Assembly (NCBI GenBank): GCA_025355225.1
Contig: JANYAB010000529.1
Coordinates: 1-10,712, forward strand
DNA length: 10,712 nucleotides
Reading direction: 5' to 3'
DNA from: Bacteroidota bacterium
GTDB lineage: Bacteria; Bacteroidota; Bacteroidia; Sphingobacteriales; Sphingobacteriaceae
Shown here: one piece after another, positions 1 through 6,301 of the stretch
How the letters are laid out: every line of letters begins with the position of its first letter
Position numbering within the stretch: position 1 is the stretch's first letter
Made by a program: the position numbers and the translations under genes
The notes under the pieces: model-generated
What the model saw: only the letters and a program-made list of their open reading frames with translations
The model's database searches: none
Told to the model about the DNA's origin: nothing

Positions 1-2
1 GG

Positions 3-638
3 CGGCATACCGGAATGCCCGATAGCCCTGGCAATAGCCTTGCCAACCAATTCACAGGTGGCGGGGTGTGCGGGATGGGCCTTAAATATCACCGGGCAGC
101 CTGCCGCCAGCGCCGATATGGTATCGCCGCCGGCAACTGAAAATGCCAGCGGAAAATTACTTGCCCCGAACACGGCAACCGGGCCAAGGGGCCGTTGCAT
201 CGACCGGGTATCAGGCTTGGGCACCGGCAAACGCAAAGGGTCACCAGTTTCGATCCTTGCATAAACCCAATGCCCTTCTTTTAAAATTGTCGAAAAAAGT
301 CTGATCTGGTTGATGGTCCTGTCTTTTTCTCCCCGTATCCTTGCTTCGGGCAAAGCAGTTTCCTGGCAGGCCATTAGCACCAGTTCTTCACTAATTGCGT
401 TGATCTCGCTGATCAATGCGTCCAGAAAATTTGCTTTTTCTGCGCCGCTTTTATTTCTGCTCACCGCGAATGCGCTGATAGCCGCGTCTACTGCAAGGTC
501 AACTTCCTCCGCTGTGGCCTTGTAAAATACAAAGGGGAGCAATTGTCCGTTATTACGGTCGATCGCAGGAAAACTTTCGGTGCCCGCTGCTGATAACACC
601 CCCCCTATTATCTGTTTTCCTTCAATTGCTTCCATCAT
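3..638 (-). CDS. Alpha-ketoglutaric semialdehyde (2,5-dioxovalerate) dehydrogenase, N-terminal 212 residues, runs off left edge
   Basis: NAD(P)-dependent aldehyde dehydrogenase expected to oxidise alpha-ketoglutaric semialdehyde to 2-oxoglutarate in the cytoplasm, the last step of the Weimberg-type route. I translated the minus strand by hand. The frame is open from ATG at 638 to the window edge; the family is usually about 500-530 residues, so less than half is visible. Seen: RLPVPKPD near residues 136-143, then the Rossmann region GPVAVFGASNFPLAFS (152-167) with the ALDH catalytic-site Asn at about 161, GGDTISALAAGCPV (170-183) and FKAHPAHP (185-192), whose Lys186 sits where ALDHs bind the cofactor ribose. 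This wording is characteristic of the KGSADH subfamily rather than general ALDHs. The catalytic Cys and Glu lie outside the window. The start overlaps the stop of the upstream FAH gene as ATGA, implying translational coupling; a second in-frame ATG follows directly. No signal peptide. Confidence 0.88.
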   Translation of the reverse strand, partial: MMEAIEGKQIIGGVLSAAGTESFPAIDRNNGQLLPFVFYKATAEEVDLAVDAAISAFAVSRNKSGAEKANFLDALISEINAISEELVLMACQETALPEARIRGEKDRTINQIRLFSTILKEGHWVYARIETGDPLRLPVPKPDTRSMQRPLGPVAVFGASNFPLAFSVAGGDTISALAAGCPVIFKAHPAHPATCELVGKAIARAIGHSGMP

Positions 639-1474
639 TGCACAGCTACTTCGTTGATCAATGTGCCTATACCGGCGATAGAAATGGCGATAACGTCACC
701 GTAACTCAACGTAAAACTATCGGGGGGGACAATTCCGGTACCTGTCATCAGGTATGCCCCAAAAGGGAACGACATCTCCCTGAAAAGATATTCAGCAAGT
801 TCGCTGTGCGATCTTTTCATCCTGTCGATCGATATCTCATCTGAAAACATGATCTTACCGCGCCTTGATATCTCAATACTAATTACCGTTCGTGGGTCAA
901 TTGGCCCTTGCGGAACGTACAAACACGGGCCAAGCGCTGCAGCGCCATCATAACATTTGGCTTGCGGCAGGTAAAGCGGGTTTTCGCCTTCTATATCCCT
1001 CGATGACATATCGTTTCCAACGGTATAGCCTTCAATTGTCCCTGCGCTGCAAATAAATAAAGTAAGCTCCGGCTCGGGAACATTCCAACCCGAGTCGTTC
1101 CTGATCCTCACATTTCCACCATGGCCAACCGCCCGGTGTGCTGATGATTTGAAAAATAATTCGGGCCTTAAGGCATCATATACCTTAGCGTAGAAATCGC
1201 CGCCACCGGCATCTTTCGACTCCTCCATCCGTGCTTCGCGGCTACGGAGGTAAGTAACACCAGAGGCCCATATTTCCTGATGGCCTACTGGTGCTTTTAA
1301 TGTTTGGATGTTCTCTTCCAATGAACCGTCGGCTTCTGCCGTTCTCAGATCATTCAATACCTGTTGATGGAGCCCTTTCCTGTTGATGAAAGTATCCCAG
1401 CTCCACTGCGACGAACTAAAGAACTCACCGCCGTGCTTTACAATAACCTGTTGTTCTGTTTTGAAAATATGCAT
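635..1474 (-). CDS. FAH-superfamily 2-keto-3-deoxy-pentonate dehydratase (XylX/AraD-like)
   Basis: Predicted to dehydrate 2-keto-3-deoxy-D-xylonate or the L-arabinonate equivalent to alpha-ketoglutaric semialdehyde in the cytoplasm. The 279-residue protein has no signal peptide. Recognisable blocks are EIWASGVTYLRSREARMEES (67-86), the RPELFFKS segment (103-110), NDSGWNVPEPELTLF (126-140) with the Glu134/Glu136 pair expected to bind the divalent metal, GYTVGNDMSSRDIEGENPLY (149-168) with Asp155 as the likely third ligand, and a late MTGTGIVPP (243-251). The first and fourth blocks are typical of pentonate-pathway FAH dehydratases rather than fumarylacetoacetases or acylpyruvases. The following gene is a KGSADH that overlaps it by 4 bases, which supports the assignment because it would use the product. 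Which pentonate epimer is used cannot be read from sequence. A 2,4-diketo acid hydrolase, as in fuconate pathways, is the main alternative. Confidence 0.87.
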   Translation of the reverse strand: MHIFKTEQQVIVKHGGEFFSSSQWSWDTFINRKGLHQQVLNDLRTAEADGSLEENIQTLKAPVGHQEIWASGVTYLRSREARMEESKDAGGGDFYAKVYDALRPELFFKSSAHRAVGHGGNVRIRNDSGWNVPEPELTLFICSAGTIEGYTVGNDMSSRDIEGENPLYLPQAKCYDGAAALGPCLYVPQGPIDPRTVISIEISRRGKIMFSDEISIDRMKRSHSELAEYLFREMSFPFGAYLMTGTGIVPPDSFTLSYGDVIAISIAGIGTLINEVAVQ

Positions 1475-1735
1475 AACTTTTATTTGATCAGCGCACCATA
1501 GTATTGTACACTGATCTTTTTATCAATAATCTATAATTGTTAATTCAACACGTATCAGATAAAATATAGGTGGACGCTTTTTGAACCCTTAATCCAACGA
1601 CGCTACCTTTACTATTTAAATACTGATCTGGTTATAATTGTATGTTCTACAAATAATGGCAAAAAAAACAGGCCAATCTTCCAAAAAACTTCGGCGATGC
1701 TTTTTGAACAAACCCGGATATGAAGCGATGAAGTT
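1475..1735. other. 261-bp gap inside the catabolic cluster
   Basis: No gene is seen between the symporter stop and the FAH dehydratase start. Neighbouring genes in the cluster are separated by 30 bp or overlap, so this gap stands out and may hold a 3' end and a second promoter. It is AT-rich near the FAH start. I searched for the Bacteroidota -7 consensus TAnnTTTG on the minus strand and found no exact match. A TTGTACA heptamer lies at 1504-1510, about 30 bp upstream of the FAH start codon. Confidence 0.5.
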
Positions 1736-1736
1736 T
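1686..1736 (-). terminator. Weak terminator-like hairpin after the symporter gene
   Basis: Read on the minus strand, AAACTTC directly after the symporter stop can pair with GAAGTTT 37 bases later (7 bp), with a possible inner GCTT/AAGC pair, and the second arm is followed by three further T residues (six T in a row in total). The loop is long and the stem is AT-rich, so this would be a weak or partial terminator at best. It would fit reduced read-through into the FAH and KGSADH genes. Confidence 0.22.
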
Positions 1737-2881
1737 CATGTATTATAGATTCCAGGTGGCTGAACTTCGGCGTCGGTATCAAACGTTATCGGCCTTTTAT
1801 GCCAATAATTAGCCAGCAAAGATCCGGTGACATTCATGATCGTTGAAAATATGACAGGTGCCAAGCCCAATGTGGCAATTTTGCCCATGCTTTTTGCCAG
1901 GCCGGCAGCCATACCGCCATTCTGCATGCCTACCTCTATTGCTATTGTACGGCAGTCCCGCTCGTCCATTCGAAATAGCCTTGCACTCCAAAAGCCAAGG
2001 CAGTAGCCGCCAATATTGTGGACAGTTACCAGCAATGCCAGTAGTACACCAACCCGCAGTAAACTATCACGGCCGGCAGCTGTGATAATAATAATGATGC
2101 AAATAATGCCAAACATGGATACCAGTGGCATTACCTTATCCAGGTACCAGGCCCGTCCCTTAAAAACCGACGAAAAAACCAGGCCGAGGGCTATTGGCAC
2201 CATTACCATTTTAATAATATCGACTACCATTTGCCAGGCATCTATTTTAATAAAAGAACCCGCCAATAGACCCATCAGGGCAGGGGTGATAATTGGGGAC
2301 AGTATAGTAGATATGCTGGTTATGGTAATAGAAAGCGCCAGGTTGGCCTTTGCGAGGTAAGATACAACGTTAGAAGCCATGCCATTAGGGCAGCAACCTA
2401 TAAGCACAATTCCTGCCGCTATTTCTGCCGGTATCCCGGCGAATTTCATCGCAATAGTGGCGATGCTAAAACCCAAAAGCGGCATGATGATAAAGTGGCT
2501 GAAAACTCCCAGGAATATACCGCGAGGCTGTTTAAGTACGTTCAAAAAGTCGCTATAGTGCATAGAGGTCCCCATCCCGAACATGATGAGTTGTATCAGC
2601 GGGACAATAAGCGCCGCATACTTAAAGTTTCCGTAGCCAACAAATAAGCGGGGATAATACAAAGCCGTAACTGCCGACCCGAAAATAAGGACCGTGTACG
2701 AGAAGCTTTTTGTTGACGGCCAGGCCCGCAGGCTTAGGGCGAACGCTGCAAAAAACAGCACCACAAAGGGGCCGGCAGGGGCTATGCCAAAAAAGCACGC
2801 TACAATTAAGGCAACAACCAGCAACGCGATGGCTGCCGTTGTTGCCGCCTTGTATAAAATGCTCATTTTTTGATGTTGCAT
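1736..2881 (-). CDS. BASS/SBF family sodium symporter, candidate 2-oxo acid importer
   Basis: Inner-membrane protein of the bile acid:sodium symporter family, 381 residues with roughly 10-11 hydrophobic segments. The family's central signature is present as IGCCPNGMASNVVSYLAKAN (161-180), followed by LALSITITSISTILSP (181-196) and the late IEVGMQNGGMA (315-325). By eye against ASBT from Neisseria, the Na1 ligands are kept (Ser170, Asn171, Ser184, Thr188, Glu316) and Gln320 of Na2 is kept, but the Na2 Gln77 position appears to be His129 (SHFIIMP). An N-terminal stretch of about 80 residues adds hydrophobic segments before the core. Known family substrates include bile acids, ketopantoate or pantoate (PanS) and pyruvate (plant BASS2). 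The start codon overlaps the dehydratase stop as TAATG, so the two are probably cotranslated. Import of a keto-deoxy acid or sugar acid is inferred from context. Confidence 0.85.
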   Translation of the reverse strand: MQHQKMSILYKAATTAAIALLVVALIVACFFGIAPAGPFVVLFFAAFALSLRAWPSTKSFSYTVLIFGSAVTALYYPRLFVGYGNFKYAALIVPLIQLIMFGMGTSMHYSDFLNVLKQPRGIFLGVFSHFIIMPLLGFSIATIAMKFAGIPAEIAAGIVLIGCCPNGMASNVVSYLAKANLALSITITSISTILSPIITPALMGLLAGSFIKIDAWQMVVDIIKMVMVPIALGLVFSSVFKGRAWYLDKVMPLVSMFGIICIIIIITAAGRDSLLRVGVLLALLVTVHNIGGYCLGFWSARLFRMDERDCRTIAIEVGMQNGGMAAGLAKSMGKIATLGLAPVIFSTIMNVTGSLLANYWHKRPITFDTDAEVQPPGIYNT

Positions 2882-4164
2882 TATGCGAAGAAAGGTATCC
2901 CCGGCGTAGCGTATTTTTTAAGGCCTTCCTCATTAATTTCAACCCCGACACCCGGCTTGTCTGATAAAACAAGGTAGCCGTTCTCAATAAAGGGTTTATC
3001 GTACTGTACAATTTCCTTCCATTTGGGTTCGGTATCACTGAGTGTTTGCCATTCGAGGATATGAAAATTCGGCACCGAGGCGCATACATGGGCGGTTGCC
3101 ATTGCGCCCAGATACGAGCCTACCATGTGTGGTGAAAAAGGAACATAATACAAATTGGCCAAATTGGCTATCCGCTGCCCTTCTCCTAGTCCGCCGCATT
3201 TTTGAAGGTCGGGCATTACAATGTCAATTCCCGCTTCCGACAACAGGCGGGTGTACCCGTAGGCGAGATAAAAGTTCTCACCTCCGCAAATGGGCGTGGT
3301 GGTCTCTTGTGTTATCGTTTTATACACATCAATATTATCGGCAGGTACAGGTTCCTCCAGCCACATCAGGCTTAGCGGTTCCATCATTTTCGCTACCCTG
3401 CGGCCGGTAGTTGCGTCATAACGGCCATGCATATCAACGCATATATCTATATTAGGGCCAACCTCTTGCCTAACGGCAGCAATGGCCTGGTACATTCTGT
3501 CTAACTCGGCATTACTTGCCGTCCAATTATAACGGTCGAACTTATTTGGATCCCTTGCATCGTCTATGTCAAACTTCACAGCGGTGTAACCACGGTTAAC
3601 TGCGCCCCGTGCTGCCTTGGCATAATCCTGCGGTTTGGGGTTAGTGGCTGTGTATAGTTCGGTATCGCAATACACCCGGCATTTGTCGCGGAACTTGCCG
3701 CCAAGCAGTTGATAAACGGGCAGGCCAAGCGCTTTACCGGTTAGGTCCCAAAGTGCGGCCTCAATGGCGGTCAGCACGGCAACAAACATTCCTGATTGGG
3801 CGCCGCCGAAAAAATTTGCCTTTCTTATTTCCTCTGCGATCCTGTTCGGGTTCAAGGGACTTCTTCCCGTAAGCATTCGTGAGATCCGTTTGACAACATA
3901 ATAAGTACCGCCCACGGCATCCACCCCTTCGCCAGTGCCCCAAATACCCTGGTTAGTGTATATTTTAACAAAAAGCCCCCCTCCCGAATATGCACATTTT
4001 ACCTCTGTAATTTTAAGGTCTGATGGCGAAGAGGCCTGCGATGTCCGCTCTTTGGCATCAATTAGCCCCTGTCCAAATGTTTTAGTTAGCGGTGCAGATA
4101 GCATTGCTGCGCCAAGCAAGGATGTTTTTGTCAGGAAGTTACGCCTGTTTTGGTCTTTTGACAT
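2881..4164 (-). CDS. Tat-exported GalD-like sugar-acid dehydratase, enolase superfamily
   Basis: Mg-dependent enolase-superfamily enzyme expected to dehydrate an aldonate to a 2-keto-3-deoxy acid. The 427-residue protein begins with a twin-arginine signal, NRRNFLTK (6-13), and a hydrophobic stretch to about residue 31, so a periplasmic location is predicted. The N-terminal capping domain (about 50-165) is followed by the barrel: KFD (197-199), VDMHGRYD (243-250) with metal ligand Asp244 and acid His246, WLEEP (268-272) with Glu270, GGENF (294-298) with Glu296, MPDLQKCGG (317-325) with Asp318, and FSPHMVGS (343-350) with His346. These correspond to Asp183, His185, Glu209, Glu235, Asp258 and His285 of E. 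coli galactonate dehydratase, so the active site looks complete. It lies 30 bp after the RraA-like gene and overlaps the symporter gene. Given the C5-pathway genes downstream, xylonate or arabinonate is the likely substrate, but galactonate or fuconate cannot be excluded. Confidence 0.85.
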   Translation of the reverse strand: MSKDQNRRNFLTKTSLLGAAMLSAPLTKTFGQGLIDAKERTSQASSPSDLKITEVKCAYSGGGLFVKIYTNQGIWGTGEGVDAVGGTYYVVKRISRMLTGRSPLNPNRIAEEIRKANFFGGAQSGMFVAVLTAIEAALWDLTGKALGLPVYQLLGGKFRDKCRVYCDTELYTATNPKPQDYAKAARGAVNRGYTAVKFDIDDARDPNKFDRYNWTASNAELDRMYQAIAAVRQEVGPNIDICVDMHGRYDATTGRRVAKMMEPLSLMWLEEPVPADNIDVYKTITQETTTPICGGENFYLAYGYTRLLSEAGIDIVMPDLQKCGGLGEGQRIANLANLYYVPFSPHMVGSYLGAMATAHVCASVPNFHILEWQTLSDTEPKWKEIVQYDKPFIENGYLVLSDKPGVGVEINEEGLKKYATPGIPFFA

Positions 4165-4194
4165 ATCGATAAATGTTTTGGTCGTTAAAATTAT

Positions 4195-5148
4195 TTACCA
4201 GGTACGGCCCTTTAAAATATTTTGAATTTGTTCTTTTGGAACGGGCAACTCATTAATATGGTCGTTAAGCCATTTGGAAAAATCCTTTTCAATATCATCG
4301 CTCCAGCGCGCATCTATCTGGCCGGCGGTATATCTACCTTCTTTAAGTCGCAGATGGCCGAACATATCCCTTAGCCGCACAATTTCAGATGTAGTCACCA
4401 CTTTTTCGGCAAGATGCGGGGGAATGAATATCACTACGCCATTTTCCCCAAGTACAACATCGCCGGGCATAACCGTTACTTGTCTAATTCGCGTGGGCTG
4501 GTTTATGCCAATGATCATGGTATTCAGATCGCCTGGCGGGTTATGGTATGAGGGGTCGTAGCTGGTTACAAATGACGTGAAGCCTCCGATCTCTTTCAGC
4601 CCGCGAATATCCCTTACAGCCCCATCGTAAACTATACCGTTCCCGGTTTTTGCATAAATGGCGTTCCCGACATTGTCGCCAATGGTTGGCCCGTTCTTAT
4701 GCGCCCCAAACTGATCAGCTACATACACATCGCCTTTTACCAGCAGGTCCACCGGCCAGGTATTCTGGCCTTTTTTTCCCTGCTTCTTTCCCCGATCATC
4801 AATTGCTTTCCAAACATCCGGGCGTGCCGGCATAAAAACAGCAGTTACGGCACGGCCCACCAGCACACTATCGGGATTAATAACCAGCCAGTTCTCGGCA
4901 ATTTGATATCCGTATCCTGCGTTCTTCAAAACAGCCCAGGCTTCCTCCATGCTCACCTTTTTCATCCTGGCCAAAATATCGTCGCCAACCTTCGGGCGGC
5001 CGTCATCGAACCGGGCACCTTTCCATTCAGGGGTCAGAAAGATCAGTTCTTCTTTAGATATTTGTTGTGCGGTCGCTTTTGGAACCGACAAAAAATCTGT
5101 TAGCGATCCAACAGAAAGCATGCAGAAATAAAAGATCGATCTTCTCAT
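4195..5148 (-). CDS. Exported RraA/HMG-aldolase-family protein
   Basis: 317-residue member of the RraA-like family, which includes 4-hydroxy-4-methyl-2-oxoglutarate aldolases and proteins long misnamed dimethylmenaquinone methyltransferase. An N-terminal hydrophobic segment (about 5-22) preceded by MRR and ending near ATAQQ (25-29) looks like a cleavable signal peptide. The family core is clear: VDLLVKGDVYVADQFG (133-148), GDNVGNAIYAKTGNGIVYDG (157-176) and AVRDIRGL (177-184). Arg179-Asp180 match the catalytic Arg123-Asp124 pair of the Pseudomonas aldolase, so the site looks competent. PGDVVLGENGVVIFIPP (228-244) follows, with Glu where an Asp is common. A C-terminal extension of about 60 residues goes beyond typical RraA proteins of around 160 residues, and the N-terminal region is also longer. 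First gene of the minus-strand cluster, facing the AraC gene. A retro-aldol role on the 4-hydroxy-2-oxo acid made by the next gene's enzyme is an inference; RNase E regulation is unlikely for an exported protein. Confidence 0.82.
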   Translation of the reverse strand: MRRSIFYFCMLSVGSLTDFLSVPKATAQQISKEELIFLTPEWKGARFDDGRPKVGDDILARMKKVSMEEAWAVLKNAGYGYQIAENWLVINPDSVLVGRAVTAVFMPARPDVWKAIDDRGKKQGKKGQNTWPVDLLVKGDVYVADQFGAHKNGPTIGDNVGNAIYAKTGNGIVYDGAVRDIRGLKEIGGFTSFVTSYDPSYHNPPGDLNTMIIGINQPTRIRQVTVMPGDVVLGENGVVIFIPPHLAEKVVTTSEIVRLRDMFGHLRLKEGRYTAGQIDARWSDDIEKDFSKWLNDHINELPVPKEQIQNILKGRTW

Positions 5149-5416
5149 AGTATCAGTAGGTTACTACGGCATAAAGTATCAGCATTGGTGGCCTGTACTC
5201 CCGAACCGTTTTTAATTAAAAATTTTGGTGTTTATAACTGTGGGCAAATTGTTGTAATAAATGACGAGGAACTACCATTAAAAAACAGTGATGGTTTTTG
5301 TACAAATATTAATTTGATATTATGTAATCTTGTTCGTCGTACAGGTCGTTTTGTTAAGGCCGGTAAACCATTGAGATATTGCTGTAAAGCGCGATAATAC
5401 CAATTATTTATTCTGA
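5149..5416. promoter_or_regulatory. Divergent control region between catabolic cluster and AraC-kinase pair
   Basis: This 268-bp AT-rich stretch separates two divergent transcription units, so it should hold promoters for both and the likely binding site of the AraC-family regulator. It contains a perfect 10-bp palindrome, TTTGTACAAA, at 5297-5306. No exact TAnnTTTG box was found on either strand; the nearest is TTAATTTG at 5309-5316 (plus strand), with no well-spaced -33 TTTG. Short open frames that cross this region on both strands have no recognisable protein content. Confidence 0.5.
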
Positions 5417-6298
5417 ATGATCCAATTGATACTACAGCAGGGCGTATCGAAGGAACTTGTGAACTTTCCACATATCCTGGAATTTGCCTACAGAAAAAAC
5501 AGCACCATACAACTCAACTCCTTTAGCACTACAGTGACGGGGTGTATTTGCCTGTACTATATTTTGGATGGAAAATTCAACTGGATGATCGACTCACAAT
5601 CTTACACGCTATTCCCCGGCGACTGCACTATAGTGCTGCCCGGCCAAAGTATAGGCGGCGAAAGTAATGTGCTTAATATCGGCACACTCTACTGGATAAA
5701 AATAGCGGTGGACGAGGGTGGAAAACTATTAATGGGGAAATGGAGCGGGCTAAATAAAAACGAAAAGTTATCGGTAAATCAAATTTTAATAGTAAACAAA
5801 GGACAGCTTGTGTTGAAATTAAAAGAAGCCCACATTTTAATGCAAAATTTGCAGGCCGAACTTCGTAACGAGGAAGTGGGTTTTTTTACTCGGGTAAATC
5901 AATTGCTCGACGAGCTTTTTATTTTGATAAGCCGGCAGCTTATCCGTCAACACAACTCAAGACGAGATTTTCCACAGGCCTTTTTAAAACTGGAGCAAAC
6001 CCTGCGCAAAGACCTGGAACATCAATGGACAGTTGAAGAAATGGCCGCGCTAACCGGGATGGGCACTACAGCCTTTACCGAAAAGGTTAAAAATTACTCT
6101 GGCTTTTCGCCGCTGAACTACCTGATAAACATTAGGATAACAGAGGCTCTTAAATTATTAAAACGCGGGGAGGTTAACGTAACTGATATTGCCTTAAATA
6201 CCGGCTTTTACTCGTCGCAGCATTTTGCAACAACCTTTAAACGATTTACGGGCTATACCCCAAGCGAGTTCAGAAAGAATAACAGATCAAAAAGTTAA
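5417..6298 (+). CDS. AraC-family transcriptional regulator
   Basis: 293-residue cytoplasmic DNA-binding regulator. The N-terminal half (about 35-100) reads as a cupin-like effector domain with beta-rich YYILDGKFNWMIDSQSYTLF (47-66) and PGDCTIVLPGQ (67-77). The C-terminal domain has the two helix-turn-helix motifs of the family: WTVEEMAALTGMGTTAFTEK (204-223), then VTDIALNTGFYSSQHFATTF (255-274) followed by KRFTGYTPSEFR (275-286), the classic AraC signature. The start is fixed by an in-frame TGA immediately before the ATG. It is divergent from the acid-sugar cluster and only 3 bp upstream of the kinase gene, so it probably forms a bicistron with the kinase and senses a sugar or sugar acid of this locus. 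The effector cannot be named from sequence. Confidence 0.92.
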   Translation: MIQLILQQGVSKELVNFPHILEFAYRKNSTIQLNSFSTTVTGCICLYYILDGKFNWMIDSQSYTLFPGDCTIVLPGQSIGGESNVLNIGTLYWIKIAVDEGGKLLMGKWSGLNKNEKLSVNQILIVNKGQLVLKLKEAHILMQNLQAELRNEEVGFFTRVNQLLDELFILISRQLIRQHNSRRDFPQAFLKLEQTLRKDLEHQWTVEEMAALTGMGTTAFTEKVKNYSGFSPLNYLINIRITEALKLLKRGEVNVTDIALNTGFYSSQHFATTFKRFTGYTPSEFRKNNRSKS

Positions 6299-6301
6299 GT
6301 T

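Noticed and set aside
2622..3089. 155-codon minus-strand frame overlapping the dehydratase and symporter genes
   Set aside because: Shadow frame: both genes in the other frames have full family motifs and coupled start/stop.
3042..3410. 122-codon plus-strand frame inside the dehydratase gene
   Set aside because: Antisense shadow of a gene with a complete enolase-superfamily active site.
4195..5148. Annotation as menaquinone methyltransferase or RNase E inhibitor
   Set aside because: The first is a historical misnomer for this family, and the second does not suit a protein with an export signal in a Bacteroidota catabolic cluster.
5232..5471. 79-codon minus-strand frame across the divergent region
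   Set aside because: It overlaps the well-supported start of the AraC gene and has no domain-like content.
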